A stretch of DNA of 64,000 nucleotides from Helicostylum pulchrum (Eukaryota > Mucoromycota > Mucoromycetes > Mucorales > Mucoraceae): contig JAIXMO010000012.1 in the NCBI GenBank assembly GCA_025677825.1, forward strand, positions 124,001 to 188,000. Reading direction: 5' to 3'. The translations under genes were made by a program, and so were the position numbers. Within the stretch, counting starts at the first letter, position 1, and each line of letters starts with the position of its first letter. Of the stretch, positions 33,776 through 46,354 are shown one piece after another. The notes beneath the pieces were generated by a model. It was not told the origin of the DNA. It worked only from the letters and a program-made list of their open reading frames with translations, and searched no databases.

Positions 33776-35916
33776 ATGACCACTCAACCCCTCACGCAAT
33801 TCTCATGTACGTAACCACTTAAAAAAATTAAAAAAAAGGTACAGCCAAACTAAAAAACCTCGAATAAATCTAGTCCGTTCACAAAAGGAGCTGACCATTT
33901 GGGATGGTTATCCTGCGTTCAAAGCAACTGATAACTTTCAAAAGTAAAAAGAAAACACAGCCCAAAACCACCCCCTCCCAAAACGACTTCTAACCATTAT
34001 TTATTGTAGGCCTGAAGTGAGTAGTCGTATGTTTCATTATAGCAGATACGGTCATGTTTACGCCTATTTGACAAGTCAAAGGTAAAAAAAAAAATAAAAA
34101 AAAAAATGCTCATCTAACGTTTCTTTAGTGTCAAAGTATATGATGCTGCTACATTAGAACAATTCTGTGAGATCGAAAGACCTAATGTTATTGACTTTTG
34201 GCTTTCACCTCAAGGAAGCTACTTGGCTACTTGGGAACGTCCCAGTAAGTTTCCCCCACCCCACTCAAAACGATGATATACTAAAACCAAAATAATTAGC
34301 TAAACTTGAGGATGGTTCAGGTAGTAATAACCTTATTGTTTGGGACGCCAAAACCGGTGAACAAATTGCTGCGTTTTCTCAAAAAGCCCAAAACAACTGG
34401 TAAATTTTTTTTTTAGCAAACCACTTGCAAATCACAGATAATTAAATTTTTTTTTTTTTTTTGGTAGGAATTTCCAATGGACTGATGATGAGAAATATTG
34501 TGCTCGTATGGTAACTGGCGAGATTCAATTCTGGGAGAGCAATAACATCAGCAAAGGTATAATCATATAGAACCGAGAACGAGAGAGAAAGAGAAAATGC
34601 TTAAAAATAAATTAATTATATAATAGGTGTTTGGTCTAGACTTAAGCTTGAAGGTGTTGCTCAATTCTCTTTGAGTCCCGGTAAAGCACCCGCCGTCGCA
34701 GTTTTTATTCCTGAAAAGAACGTAAGTAAAAACACTACGAGAGAAAGCAAAAGGGTGGAAGATACTGAAGGAAACCATTTTTATATATTAGGGAGCACCT
34801 GCCATTGTACGTATGTTCAGTATTCCCAACTTCAGCACGGCCTTATCCAACAAGACATTCTACAAGGCGGACCGTATCACCATGTACTGGAACGATCTCG
34901 GCACCAACTTACTTGTCCTCACCATGACCGACGTTGACAAATCCAACAAATCGTACTACGGCGAGACCAACCTCTACTATCTCGCTGTCGCCGGTAACTT
35001 TGATTGCCGTGTTGCGCTTGATAAAGAGGGCCCTATTCACGACGTCACCTGGTCCCCGGACTCCAAGGAATTCATTGTCTGTTATGGCTCCATGCCCGCC
35101 AAGACCACCTTGTTCGACCACCGCGCCACCCCCATCTTTGATTTCGGTATCAATCCTCGAAACTTTGTCAAATTCAACCCTCAGGGTCGCACCATCTGTA
35201 TCGCCGGCTTTGGAAACTTGAACGGAACTGTCGATCTCTGGGACAGAAAGTCGTTGAGAAAAATCAATACATTTGCTGCCTCCAACGCCTCGCATTGTGA
35301 GTGGTCCCCCTGTGGAAGATACCTCTTGACAGCTACTTTAACCCCTCGTCTTCGTGTCGATAACGGGTTCAAGTTATGGCATCATTCTGGTACCTTGATC
35401 TATGAAGAGTCGGTGGATGAGCTTTATCAAATTGCGTTCCGCCCTGAACCTGCTTCGCGTTACCCTATGCGTTCCATCTCTCCTCCCCCCAACCCTATCA
35501 AGATCCTTCCTACATCTGGTAGCGGTGCTAAGGCCAGCGCAGCTCCTGCCGGCGCATACAGACCTCCTCATCTTCGTGGTAGCGCTACACCTACCTCTCT
35601 CTCCGACAGAGCTGCGGCTCTTGACGGTGTTGGTAAATCCGCTACTTCGTCTCGTAGAATTGTTGGCGCCAAGGGCAGCCCTAAATCCAACGGTAAGAGA
35701 GAAGTTGTTGCTGCACCCAAGGCGGCTCCTGTCGAACCTGCAATGAGCGAAGAAGAAAAGCAAAAGAAGATTCGTAACCTTGAAAAGAAGTTGAGACAAA
35801 TCAGAGATTTAAAGGATAAGTTAAAGCACGGTGAAGAATTAGCTCCTGCTCAACAACAAAAGCTTACAAGTGAAGTTACTGTCATGAGAGAACTTGCTAA
35901 CCTTCGTATTGAATAA
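33776..35916 (+). CDS. EIF2A: Eukaryotic translation initiation factor 2A (WD-repeat family)
   Basis: Eight exons (33776-33806, 33874-33943, 34010-34081, 34129-34244, 34300-34399, 34468-34556, 34627-34721, 34792-35916) join to 565 residues. Beta-propeller repeats run to about residue 400, with LTIWDGYPAF, FWLSPQGSYLATW, NWNFQWTDDEKYCARM, PIHDVTWSPDSKEFIVCYG, LFDHRATPIFDFG and CEWSPCGRYL. RPPHLRGS and a basic/acidic helical end (EEEKQKKIRNLEKKLRQI, ANLRIE) follow, as in eIF2A. It binds initiator tRNA and 40S subunits in alternative initiation. The second exon uses the acceptor ATCTAG because the upstream AAAAG acceptor leads to a stop. It converges with the kinase gene; 137 bp separate the stops. 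Confidence 0.92.
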
Positions 35917-36053
35917 TAAAAGAGTTTACATTTTTTTTTTATTTTTTTTTTTTTATTAAAAAAAAAAAGAAAGAAAGAGTATTATGATTTAAGATATTAG
36001 ATGTTGTGATAGATATTTTTTTTTATGTGTGAATAAATGTTTTGCGAAATGCT

Positions 36054-38521
36054 TTAATATGAACCTAGCTCGTTCAAGATGGTATGATATATATTACGAT
36101 ACACTTTATCGTCCTTTTCTTCTGCTTCAATGACCTTGACACCTAGCCTTCCACCCGCCCACCTTGCTTGGTACACCATCATGGTGAACTGCACCACATC
36201 GTCCACCACACCCTCATCCTCATAATCCACAATCGCTGCAGCATGCGCCGCCAACGAAAACCTATGCCAATCCGACAACTCGCACTTCAACGTAAACGAT
36301 TCATTGGGCGACGGTATGTACCGTATCCCCAACTTCAGCAGTACCTGTTGAATATTCTTCATCATATCCGTCGTCGTCATCCTGAACAAATGTCTTCTGC
36401 TGAAATTGAATAAACTTTTCGGATGCGTGCTCATTTTCGGTACCTGTTTGATACTAGCAATACCTTCTTCAATAAACCTACCACCGTTTTGATGCGATGA
36501 CGGTGCTGAAGTACCGTACTTATTGGCAATAGATTCATCTTCAATAGCTGAAACTGACGTAGGCTTTTTCGATTGTTGACGGTACCTTCTATCCGTAAGT
36601 GAATTCGATCGTAACAAATGTATGGTTTTTTTCTTTAAAGACGAAGAATAACTAAGGTCAGGGGAAGCACCTGCTTTTGGTAACGATTCTCTACTTTGAC
36701 AGTGATTTTCAATCGTATGAATATGCTCATCACTATGTGGTTGCTGAGGCTTTGTTGAAGAAGGTAACATGGCTCCAATTCTTTTCGCTGCACTTCTACT
36801 TCTCTGTAAAATAGTGGTGCCACCTGACTTTTTAGGAGCACCACTAGTGGGAGCTGCCCAATCACTGGCAGTAGTGTCTTTAAATAAGTTTCGAGTGTGA
36901 GAAGGTGGTACACGTTCAGTTTTTCTTCTTCGGATATCGTAATTGTTTGATCTGGACGTTGTTAACGACGTACTTGCCGATCTTCCCAACTGCACAGGGG
37001 ACAAGTACCCGCCGCTCTCCAGCAACCTCAGCTTTTCATCAAACTCTCTTCGTTCCTTCACAAGAGCGTAAATCGATACTAAGGGATCGTACATGGCAGG
37101 TAACGACTGCGGGTCGTCTTTTTTCGATTGGTTGACCGTGTTTGGCGAATTTCGTTTGATGGAAATGGTTCTGCGCCATCGGGTGAGAGAATCATGATGC
37201 GTTGTTGTATTAGTGTTTGTTTTTTGTTGTTGGTAGTTGTGATCAATTTGATTTGCTGCAAATTGATACTCGGATGAAGATATGATTCGTTGTAACTTTG
37301 TTTCGATTTCTTCCGGTGATCCAAGCCCGAAGCCTTGCATGCCTCCAATGACGTTGGGGTCAATGGACTTTAAAGGTTGCCGGTGAGGTAGATGGTTTGA
37401 AATCGGTTCGTCGTAGCCGCGATTCATCCACGGGTGGTGGATTACAAACGATAGCGTCTCTCTCTTTTTAGGATCAACTACTAGTATCTTTGAAAGCAAA
37501 TCGACGCACTCTACAAAATTTAACAGTATGTTGGTACATATATGATACATTATTTGGGGGGGGGATATAAACAAATACCTTTACTGAGATGCTCGGGGTA
37601 TTCAACTAGACCTGCTTTAATCTTTTGATGAAGTGCAGGTAAACTTGTATCATCAAACGGTACTCTTCCGCATACTAATACATACAACACAACGCCGAAA
37701 CTCCAAACATCTACTTCGGGCCCTGTATAATTTCTAGCCTGTAACAATTCCGGTGCAGCGAAATAAAGCGAGCCACAAAACGTATTTAACAACCTACTTG
37801 GTGAGTAAATATTCGATAGTCCAAAATCAATAATCTTGATCTCTTCATTATTTGTAATTAAAATATTTTCAATCTTGAGGTCTATTTTATTTGTTTTAGT
37901 ATATTATGCATATAAGCTGTGATATTTTTTTTTACCTCTGTGAACAATAGAATTTCGGTGACAATAATCAAGCGCACTAACAATTTGCCTAGCAAACTTC
38001 TTTGCCAACTTTTCTCTTAACTTTCCATGACTGATAATATAATCCAATAACTGACCACCTTCAATGTACTCCAAAAACATGTAATAATGATCTCCTTGCA
38101 CCACCCATTCTTTTAGCTGACATATATTTGGGTGACGTAACAAGTGCATAATGGCCATTTCTCTTTTTGTCCGTTGTTCTCTTTCCCTTGGCGTATCTTT
38201 AGGATCCTTATTTTTCGTTTCGTCTGACACCAGATTAAGATTGATTTTGGGCATAATTTTAACTGCGTACTAATAACACACCGTAAAAAACAACGTTATT
38301 TGTCTTTGTTTCTTTTTATATTACCCTCTAATACTTACTTGTTGATGGTCTTTATCAGATAAACACTCTGCTAGTTTTACTGTGCCCATGCTACCTGAAC
38401 CTAACGTTTTTTTATGGATGACATAGTTTCCTATATGCTGCACTTGATGACGACGTTGTTGAAACGATCGAGTCCTTGGTTCATCGAACTGTGTTTGAGA
38501 GATTACTGTTGCAGAAGCCAT
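36054..38521 (-). CDS. KIN1: Ser/Thr protein kinase of the KIN1/PAR-1/MARK family with KA1 tail
   Basis: Four exons (38521-38339, 38269-37936, 37881-37579, 37510-36054) join to 758 residues. The kinase domain has [13 protein letters not shown] (residues 40 on), AVK with Lys65, HRDLKIEN with Asp173, DFG at 191-193 and an activation loop with [37 protein letters not shown] and a HPWMNRGY block follow. A long Ser/Thr-rich basic linker ends in a KA1 membrane-binding domain (about residues 660-758: [20 protein letters not shown] to [15 protein letters not shown]). Such kinases act at the plasma membrane in polarity, exocytosis and septation. Whether it is closer to yeast Kin1/2 or Kin4 is not certain; the KA1 end favours Kin1. 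Confidence 0.92.
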
Positions 38522-38811
38522 GTAAGTTATTTTAATAAAATAGGAAAAGAGAGAGAGGGTAAAAAAAGGGGGTGTGTGATTTTATTTCAAAAAACCCTCT
38601 CTTGTGTAACAATACAAAATGTTCCCTCATTGTTGATTTTGATAGAAAGGGCCTTCTTTTTTTAACTTGGTATTAGCGAGTTTTTTTTAATTGTAATACT
38701 ATAGTAACCTTTTTAACATACTATATACGAGTATAATAAAACTTGCTTCTTTAAAAAAAAAAAAAAAAAAAGCATACAAAAAATATTACAAAAAATATTA
38801 CAAGTGTGTGT

Positions 38812-39478
38812 TCAAGGTTTATTAGCTTTTTTTAGCAGTGGTTGTGGAGGAAGTACGAGAACAGGATCATACTTTTGTAACCCAACGCATTCTAAATGCC
38901 GCTGTACAAAGGCGCAAGTTGGAATGACCAGTGTTCCAGACTCTTTAGCCCAATCTAGGCACTCTTTTACCAATTTATCGCCTAGTCCCATATGTCGATA
39001 AGCAAACGGTATTTCCTAGTTTGATTGTTAACCTATTAAAATCTCTCTTTCTCTTTCCGTAATATAAATACTTTACAATGTGATATGTTTCAATGATGTT
39101 TTTTACTGTGGTTGGCAAGTAACAAATAGCGGCTAAAATACAATGAATTAACACACATGTAAATATTTTTTTTTACCCCTGGTTTTTTTTTTTACCTGTG
39201 CTTCCTTTGGAATCTAACTTTATAAGAAACATGCATAGTTCTGGGTCATGAATAACTTGAAAAGGGTCATTGGGTATTTTATGCTGTTGTTGTTGTTGTT
39301 CCAACATGTTGTATTTTATATTACTTGTGAAGAATAATTTTGAAAAGGGAGGTGGTAAACTGGTCTTTAACCGCTGTCCAAAACTGTACTGTAAAAATGG
39401 AAAAGGTGTGCTTGTATCTTGTGTTAATTCTTTTTTCTTATTATTGTCATTATTTTTTTTCGAGTTTAACGTTGTCAT
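38812..39478 (-). CDS. GNAT-fold N-acetyltransferase, NATD1-like
   Basis: Three exons (39478-39196, 39132-39077, 39015-38812) give 180 residues. The C-terminal domain reads CYLPTTVKNIIETYHI, EIPFAYRHMGLGDKLVKECL and WAKESGTLVIPTCAFVQRHL. The RHMGLGDKL block corresponds to the RGxGxG/A acetyl-CoA loop, and VIPTCAFV is typical of the small NATD1/YjdJ group. The N-terminal 70 residues are Ser/Gln/Lys-rich and contain a QQQQQ run, with no targeting signal I can be sure of. The substrate is unknown. The donor after YHI was chosen because it restores the usual spacing to the acetyl-CoA loop. Either Met at 39490 or 39478 may start the protein. Confidence 0.75.
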
Positions 39479-39632
39479 GACAATACACACAAAGAGAAAA
39501 AAGAGAGAGAAAAAAAAAAAAGGGAAAAAAAAATATATAAAAAAGACGGGAAAAAAAAAGAAAAAAAAAAGAAAATATTTATAGCTTCTCTTTTTGTAAA
39601 TGTTGCATTTTTTTTTTTCTTTTTTTTAGTTT

Positions 39633-42600
39633 TTATATTGAACATTGACACGAAAATTTACCAAGATAATAACAAATGGCCATTAATAAAATAATAAAAG
39701 AGAATTGATGTCCAGTAAATGATAGTTCTTCGTTTAGAATCACAACATGACTGTTTCTACGTTCTTCTTGTACCTAAAACAAACACATTTTTAAACAAAA
39801 TAAAAAAATTCAGTTATCGTTGCACCAAAAAACCCCATGGTCTAAATATACTTTTTTTTTTCTTACCTTATTCATGTGATTCGACTCTAATTATAATAAA
39901 AATATTTACAATCAGATTTTTTTTTTTTTTTTTTTTGGGGTCTAAGCTTCTTTTTCTTACCTTTACCGGTTTCCTTGGTAACAGCTGCTACATACTCCTC
40001 AGCACGGGCCTCACCTCGCTTCTTTTCTTCCTCCTCTTTCTCCTCCTCAATTACATGTTTCAACTCCACACTATTCCAATAAAATGTCGGTCTCTTACCG
40101 GCCTTTGGCTCTAAATTCTGCCTTATCACCACCTTTACCGTTTCCGCATCCAACTCATTTTTCTCGGTATAAATACGTAACCCCATTGTATCCTGTCTCA
40201 TCTCCACCCTTATCCCCACCACCGGCGTTGTTTCCACCGAGTACCCAAACGGGTACATACTTGGATGCGTACGCAGATCCGTGCACCACATGGACTGCAG
40301 CATACTTGTATTCTTACTTCGATACTGTCTTGCCGACGGCGCATGTTTCGCAATAAATTGAATCTTGTACTCCTTTTCTTTATCGTTAAAAGTTTCCAAT
40401 ATAATTTTACCGGCTACACGACGGATATAAGGGGGGCACCCGTTCTGCCTCAAGTAGTTTTGAACGCGATCAATACACGCTGGTACTTCCGTTGTCAGCA
40501 GACGAGAAATAGCAGAGGGCAGTGGTGTAACACCTGCCATGTCCAAATGAGCAATAAACGTTGCTTTTACACCAATCAGTCGGTGCTGTGTGGATCGCAG
40601 TGGTTCAAGTGCCCACCCGTATGTAATAAATGATCCGCGCATATGATGATTTGTCAGTGGTATCAGTTCATCATTCACACTAGTGGAAGCTACATAGATA
40701 CCTCCTGTCGTCACATTACTTTCAATACATGTCAGTACCGAGAAGTCTCGACTCTGTATCGGAAACAAGCTTTTCATTTCCATATAAACCAAGTACTCCT
40801 TTTGCGAAAACCTCTCCACGACATGTCCATCTTCCAAGTACTCGTCCCATATCTTTCGCGCTCCAAAGCATTGAACGACGGAACAGATTTGCTCAGGTGT
40901 CCACGCGCCGTAAAACGTGGAATCACTTCGCATCACCGGTAATTTACTCCCTTCTACAGACTGCGTGTAAAGTTTAGTTCGATTATTTCTTTCGCCGATT
41001 AATTTCCACAGACTTAAATCACTTTCTGCATACGACTTTAATTGATCCATGCATTGTTTACGTGCACTACGGTGTCTACTCGCTGGATACAATTTCGATC
41101 CCGCTACAGCCTGCGTTCCAATTTTCATTGTTGGCGGTAGTGGCGATTCTTGAATAGGCGATAATGCTGTAACATCTTCGGGGACAGGATCAAGAGACGA
41201 TCGAGCAGAGGAAGATGCAGAAGTAGTAGCAGTAGAGGAAGAGACATCGTCTGCAAATGTGATATGTTTCGTAGCGGTGGAACTGGCGGGTCGAGAAGTT
41301 GATAATGAGGAGAGACGAGGAGGTGGGTTGGATAATATAACCGTGTTGAATTTTCGTTCAGGAGGTTGTAGTAATTGATTGTCTGGTACCGGACCTAGTG
41401 TAGGCGAAGGTTGTGTATGAATGGATATATTATTGGAAGAATTAGAAATATTACTGTGTTGAAGTATGCTTCTACCGAAAAAAAGATTATATTAATTTTT
41501 AACCGTAAAAAGGATTTACAAGAAGTAACTTACTGAGGAGATAGTCTAGGAGGTGTTTGATTTGAAGAAGAAGAGGTATTGAAAGATAAAGTAGACGAAG
41601 AAGGTGGTGGGGGATTTTGTTGTATCCGTAACCGATCGGCTTTTTTCTTTAGGTAACTATCAATGGACGCAATAACCAATGGTTTTCTAGCCAATGATTT
41701 TTTTGTCAAGCCAGGTATCCAGCCTTTTATACTTTCTTGTGTAATATATGTAACTTTGGTAGAAATTGGCGTTGTACTTAATTGTCTTAACACCCAACCT
41801 TGCAGCTTTTTTTTTTTTAGTTAGTACCTGATAAATTTTTTAAAAAAAAACGAGAAAGAGAAAGAGAAAGATTTACCTTGACTTGGTTCCGATTTTTTCC
41901 CGATGTCTTTGGTACTTTAGGGGTATCTACACTTGTACAGGCAAATAAAATCTCACCATCTGTTGAGCATTCAATTTTTTCTACTAGCGTAACATCATAC
42001 GCTCTACGACAATATATATATATTAACACACATACACAATTTATATATATAACAAAAAAATTACTTTGAAGTTGCAGTGGACTTGTAAGATTCGTAAGTT
42101 AATGAAGTGGTATCGTTTAAATTTTCAATTAATTTGCCTTCATCAAATCTAATAAAACAAGGTTATTACATAATCATTTTCTCCCTTTTTTATTGTGTAT
42201 TTACTGTTCATCCCATAATTTTCTCATGCCAATGACATAAAAAATCGATTGAGGAGTGAACCCCTGAATGATCGATTCCCCACGAAACAATGCGGTCTTT
42301 TCTACCGAATTCTGAAGCATGTACACTGTGGTACCACTCTTATGTTTCAAAACCTTTTTCCACTCAGTCTCCTTTAAATGGTTTCTGATAGACATGACAG
42401 AAAGATCCGCTAAACTCGTATAGTAACTTGGAGAATTAAACTGCAGTAAACTATTATCTTGTCGAGGAATGTTGTTAATGTCACCCAACGCATTTAACGT
42501 CATGTTGACATCCTCGTCGTCATCACTGAATATGTAGTGAGGTCTATTCGTGTCAATGTCAGAATCCAGTTCCGTCACTATACCACTATCTCGGTCAAGG

Positions 42601-42665
42601 AAATTTTTGGTATTATTTATTTTTAAAAACGGGTCCTCTTGTCTTTTTCTAATCTTGCTATACAT
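39633..42665 (-). CDS. Tandem START-domain lipid-transfer protein with C-terminal membrane anchor
   Basis: Seven exons (42665-42205, 42148-42065, 42003-41877, 41805-41534, 41471-39961, 39886-39867, 39773-39633) join to 871 residues. The first START-like region spans about residues 90-270: WKKVLKHKSGTTVYML, ESIIQGFTPQSIFYVIGMRK, GWVLRQL, YITQESIKGWIPGL. A Ser/Pro-rich linker follows. The second spans about 460-660: WKLIGERNNRTKLYTQSVEG, GAWTPEQICSVVQCFGARKI, SLFPIQSRDFSVL, TFIAHLDMAGVTPLPSAIS. A lysine/glutamate-rich region leads to a 20-nt exon and a last exon whose FSFIILLMAICYYLG (about 849-863) is a single tail helix. It would bind and move sterols or other lipids between membranes while anchored. 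The two 3' exons were placed by splice signals and phase. Confidence 0.8.
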
Positions 42666-43348
42666 GTTTTAAAAAAAATTAAAAGAAAAGAAATAAAAAT
42701 ACGTTTAAAAAAAATGTATGGCTGTAATTGGAAACTAAACATTTATCTTTTATTAACAGTGTAACGAGTATTCTAAAATACAAGTGTGTGATTATTTTTT
42801 TCGAAGCTATATAATTTTTAAACCTCTTTTTTTATATTGCTGTGCTCCCCTCGTATTTAAAATAAAAAAACGAATCCCCATTGTGTCCGTCGTAATTCAC
42901 TGTAAAAGTATCATATAAACACTGGACAATGTATAAAGATATATCTTTTACACGTGTAATAAGCTTAATTAAGGCATGTTACATTTGTACCTTTTTTCAT
43001 TTGTCAAAAAAAAAAAAAAATTATATTAATGACGCGCTTACGCAAAACAGACAAGTTTGCCTTCAAAGTATATTAACTTTTTGTATCACTGTATATCCTT
43101 TTTCTAAAATACATTTAAAGTCGTTTCAAAATATAAGCGCTTTTTTTCTGGCTGGGGCGATCAATTGTTTCTGCCAAGTATAACGATTGATCCCCCTTAA
43201 CCAAGTAAGCTTCGTACAGCAAAAACGTGTTTAAATCTGATAAGACCAAGTATTCACATATTCCAATAAACCTATTTTTGGGATCCCGTTTAGCGCCAAC
43301 ATACTTTTTTTTGATCGACACGATAGACACTATTATTGGCTTAGACCC
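42666..43348. other. Divergent promoter region, START gene and phosphomannomutase
   Basis: About 0.7 kb of A/T-rich sequence without a gene. Contains the TATA box of the plus-strand gene near its right end. Confidence 0.55.
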
Positions 43349-43356
43349 TATAAATA
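43349..43356 (+). promoter_or_regulatory. TATA box of the phosphomannomutase gene
   Basis: TATAAATA followed by GGGGG, 57 bp upstream of the start codon; same string as in front of the phosphate transporter gene. Confidence 0.55.
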
Positions 43357-43412
43357 GGGGGAACATTAAAAAAAATTTACCCTTCTTCTTCCCACTTCCA
43401 AAAAAAAAAAAA

Positions 43413-44411
43413 ATGTCTCCAGTTACCGAATTCACTAACCGTCAACATCCTGACACCATTGTTCTTTTCGATGTCGATGGCACTTTAACTCCTGCTCGTA
43501 ACGTAAGTCTTTCGAAACCCCAACCTAAAACAACATTGCGATTAAAACCAAGTTCTTTGTTAGTTTATTTCTGAGGAAATGAAGGATACTTTAGCTAAAC
43601 TTCGTACAAAGGTAGCCATTGGCTTTGTCGGCGGTTCAGATATTGTTAAACAATATGAACAACTTGGAAGCACCAGTAAGTTTTTTTTTTAGTTGACGAT
43701 AAAAAAGTTGATTCATATTAATTTCTGCTTTTCTAGTTTTGGAAGATTTTGATTTTTGCTTTGCAGAGAATGGACTTACAGCTTACCGTTTAGGCGAAAA
43801 ATTAGCTTCTCAGGTAAAACAAAACAAAACAAAAATGAATTAAGAAAAAAGGTAGTAATGAATATATAGAGTTTTATTGAATGGATCGGTGATGAGGAAT
43901 ATAACAAGTTGGTCAACTTTGTTTTGCGTTATATCGCAGATATGGATCTTCCCAAGAAGCGGTAAGTTTACTTCTCAAAAGGAAAAAATGATTATTTTAC
44001 TTATCGAAAAAAAAAAGTGGTACATTTATCGAGTTCCGTAACGGTATGATCAATATCTCACCTATCGGCCGTAACTGTTCCAGAGAAGAACGTAACGAAT
44101 TTGAGAAATACGATCTTGCTCGCGGTCTTCGCAAGAACTTTGTTGAAGCACTTAAAGCCGAATTCTCTCATTTAGCTTTAACTTTTTCCATCGGTGGACA
44201 AATCTCATTTGACGTTTTCCCTACCGGTTGGGACAAGACTTATTGTTTACGCTATCTTAAGCCAGATGGCTTCAACAAGATCCATTTCTTTGGTGATAAG
44301 ACCTTTAAGGGCGGTAACGATTATGAAATTTACAGTGATCCTAGTGTTGTTGGTCATGCTGTTACTTGTCCTGAAGATACTATCCGTATTCTTGGTGAAC
44401 TCTTTCCTTAA
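43413..44411 (+). CDS. SEC53: Phosphomannomutase
   Basis: Five exons (43413-43502, 43564-43675, 43737-43813, 43870-43961, 44018-44411) join to 254 residues, exactly the length of yeast Sec53. The HAD-type active site [11 protein letters not shown] holds Asp20 and Asp22. [67 protein letters not shown] and [19 protein letters not shown] are all family-diagnostic. It converts mannose-6-phosphate to mannose-1-phosphate for GDP-mannose, dolichol-phosphate mannose and GPI synthesis in the cytosol. All splice borders are GT-AG and keep phase. Confidence 0.96.
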
Positions 44412-45058
44412 AATAAACTTTTTTCTTTTTTGCATAAACATATAAATCTGGAATTTTTTAGTCGGTCACGCTAACATATATCGAAAAGTGAACGGGATAA
44501 TTATAAATCCAAGTATAAAATGCGCTGTACTGATTGAATCAGTTATAAAAACTTGATAAACCCCATTCCTTAAAGGACAAGAGGGGAAGGAAGAAGAAAA
44601 GAGCAACTATGCTAAAGAAAAAAAGATCACCACTGCTTAGAAAAAAAGCTCATTGAGATACCTGAGTTCAAATAATCGCTCACTTAAGAAATCACTGCCA
44701 AAATGAACTTTTTTTAGAAAACTTCACTTAAAAACACACATTTTCGAGAGAATAATAGACAGGCAATGATGGATTATAATACTTTCAATAGATTTTGAAC
44801 TCACCAAAGTTATTGCACAAAATATTATGATGTGTATCTTACTTTGTAAGGTTTATTTTATTATTCTCTCTCAGTTTGGTTATTATCCCTTTGTTCTAAT
44901 AAAACCCTTTATATATGTGTATATCTATTATAATATCTATTCTGTCTTGCACTGTAAAAACACGGGACTGTGATTTATTATGTTCATGTAAAGTCATTTA
45001 TTTCGTCATTCATCATTTTCCAACTCTTTTTCTCTTTTATATATTTTTTAAAAGAAAT
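44412..45058. other. Intergenic, no gene seen
   Basis: 3' flank of SEC53 and 5' flank of the F-box remnant; A/T-rich with no open frame of interest. Confidence 0.5.
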
Positions 45059-45951
45059 ATGCGTGACCTACCTTTACAGATTTTCAAAGAAATATTTCGA
45101 TATTTAGAGCAAAAAGACCTTCAAACGTGTTACTTTGTTTGCAAGAGCTGGTATGACATGGCTATTCCGTTAAACTGGGGACAAGTGACACTACAAAACT
45201 CTAAAATTGCTCCTGCGAAATCGTATTTACACCATCTCGACCACAGTCAATATTTTAAGTATGGTCATCTTATCACAAAGTTAAACATTACGGACAAGAA
45301 GAAATCGAGTCAAGAAATTAGTTATAAATTCAGTAAACCAGAACTATTAGCGTTACTGAGTCGGCTACCAAATCTAAATGAGATTGATATAAGTTCCACC
45401 AGCGACGTTCAGGAATATCGAAATTTTTGTTAGACGCCGATCTGAAGCATATTAGCGAGATTAGTACTGGAGGCTTTACTGATGACTACTATTACGACCT
45501 GTTATTTTTAGTATCTTACAGATTTCGTGACACTATTGCCCGTGTAGATTTAGTTTATGACAAAAACACAATTCACCTCAACTCCCACCACATCAATACA
45601 TTATATTCGTTAAACGAATTTAAGAAATTGACAAAACTATCACTCCACAATAAACACGATATTAATTTGACACCATTTCAAGTATAAGACGGCTGTCCCA
45701 ATTTGGAACGGCTTAAATTCTCTAGTGATTACCCGATTTCAGAAAGTGTCATGTTAGGTCGGTTGAGCAACAACATTAATCTAAACTTTATCGACAGTTT
45801 GAGATATCTAAAATTAGGAGTTCCATCTTTATTGGCTACTTATACGAGATACCTTGTAAACTACTTTCCCACTGAAAGGTTTCGAATAATACAATCTCAA
45901 TTTTTTTCAAATAAGTTGTCACAAAATCAAAGTAGTGTTGAGCAGAAGTAA
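45059..45951 (+). pseudogene. F-box protein pseudogene
   Basis: The frame opens MRDLPLQIFKEIFRYLEQKD followed by CYFVCKSWYDMAIPLNW, a standard F-box. Leucine-rich segments follow (LLALLSRLPNLNEIDIS). A one-base frame change at about 45420-45430 moves to KHISEISTGGFTDDYYYDLL and KKLTKLSLHNKHDINLTPF. After QV a TAA (45685-45687) interrupts, and DGCPNLERLKFSSDYP continues in frame to 45951. F-box proteins of this type select substrates for SCF ubiquitin ligases. Two independent lesions argue against function. A 3.3-kb repeat begins about 45 bp after its end. Confidence 0.75.
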
Positions 45952-46331
45952 TGTATTCCATTTCTAAACGATTGATAGTATAGTTTGTTTGATCAGAACA
46001 AAATGATCCATTTATTATTAGTCAATGCAGACCGCATAATCTAGGATTCAAGTAATTATAAAAAAAAAAATGCTCTTTTTATTTATGAAACAATAAAACA
46101 CTCTTTTTAAAAAAGTAAGTGATATCGTTCTATTGCTTTAACAGTCGATTAAAAAAGTGTGGTACATTTACCTTTTATTTGCTGTGGTTATTCCAGTTTT
46201 AAGCGAACCGTATCTGTTTGCACCAGCATACAACAGGAAAAGGCTTCGTTTGAAAGATGTGCACATACTATATAAAAAGATATTTTGCTTGTGGCTGTTA
46301 ATTTAAAAGCGATTTATTTAGAAAAACAAAA

Positions 46332-46354
46332 GGCGTTTTTCTATTAAAAACGCC
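46332..46354 (+). repeat. Perfect hairpin inside an insertion
   Basis: GGCGTTTTT, loop CTATT, AAAAACGCC. It sits in about 95 bp (46284-46381) that the sister copy near 20130 lacks, so it is a younger insertion of unknown type. Confidence 0.7.

Noticed and set aside
39270..39584. Plus-strand frame of 104 codons
   Set aside because: Antisense to the GNAT gene and to a poly-Gln run; Cys and Lys runs are artefacts.
41797..41810. Alternative acceptor GCAAG in START exon 4
   Set aside because: It leads directly to a stop codon; the acceptor before CTGCAAGG keeps the frame and the LQGWVLRQL sequence.
44046..44445. Separate start at an internal Met of SEC53
   Set aside because: The upstream exons supply the catalytic Asp motif and bring the protein to the exact family length, so the internal Met is not a start.
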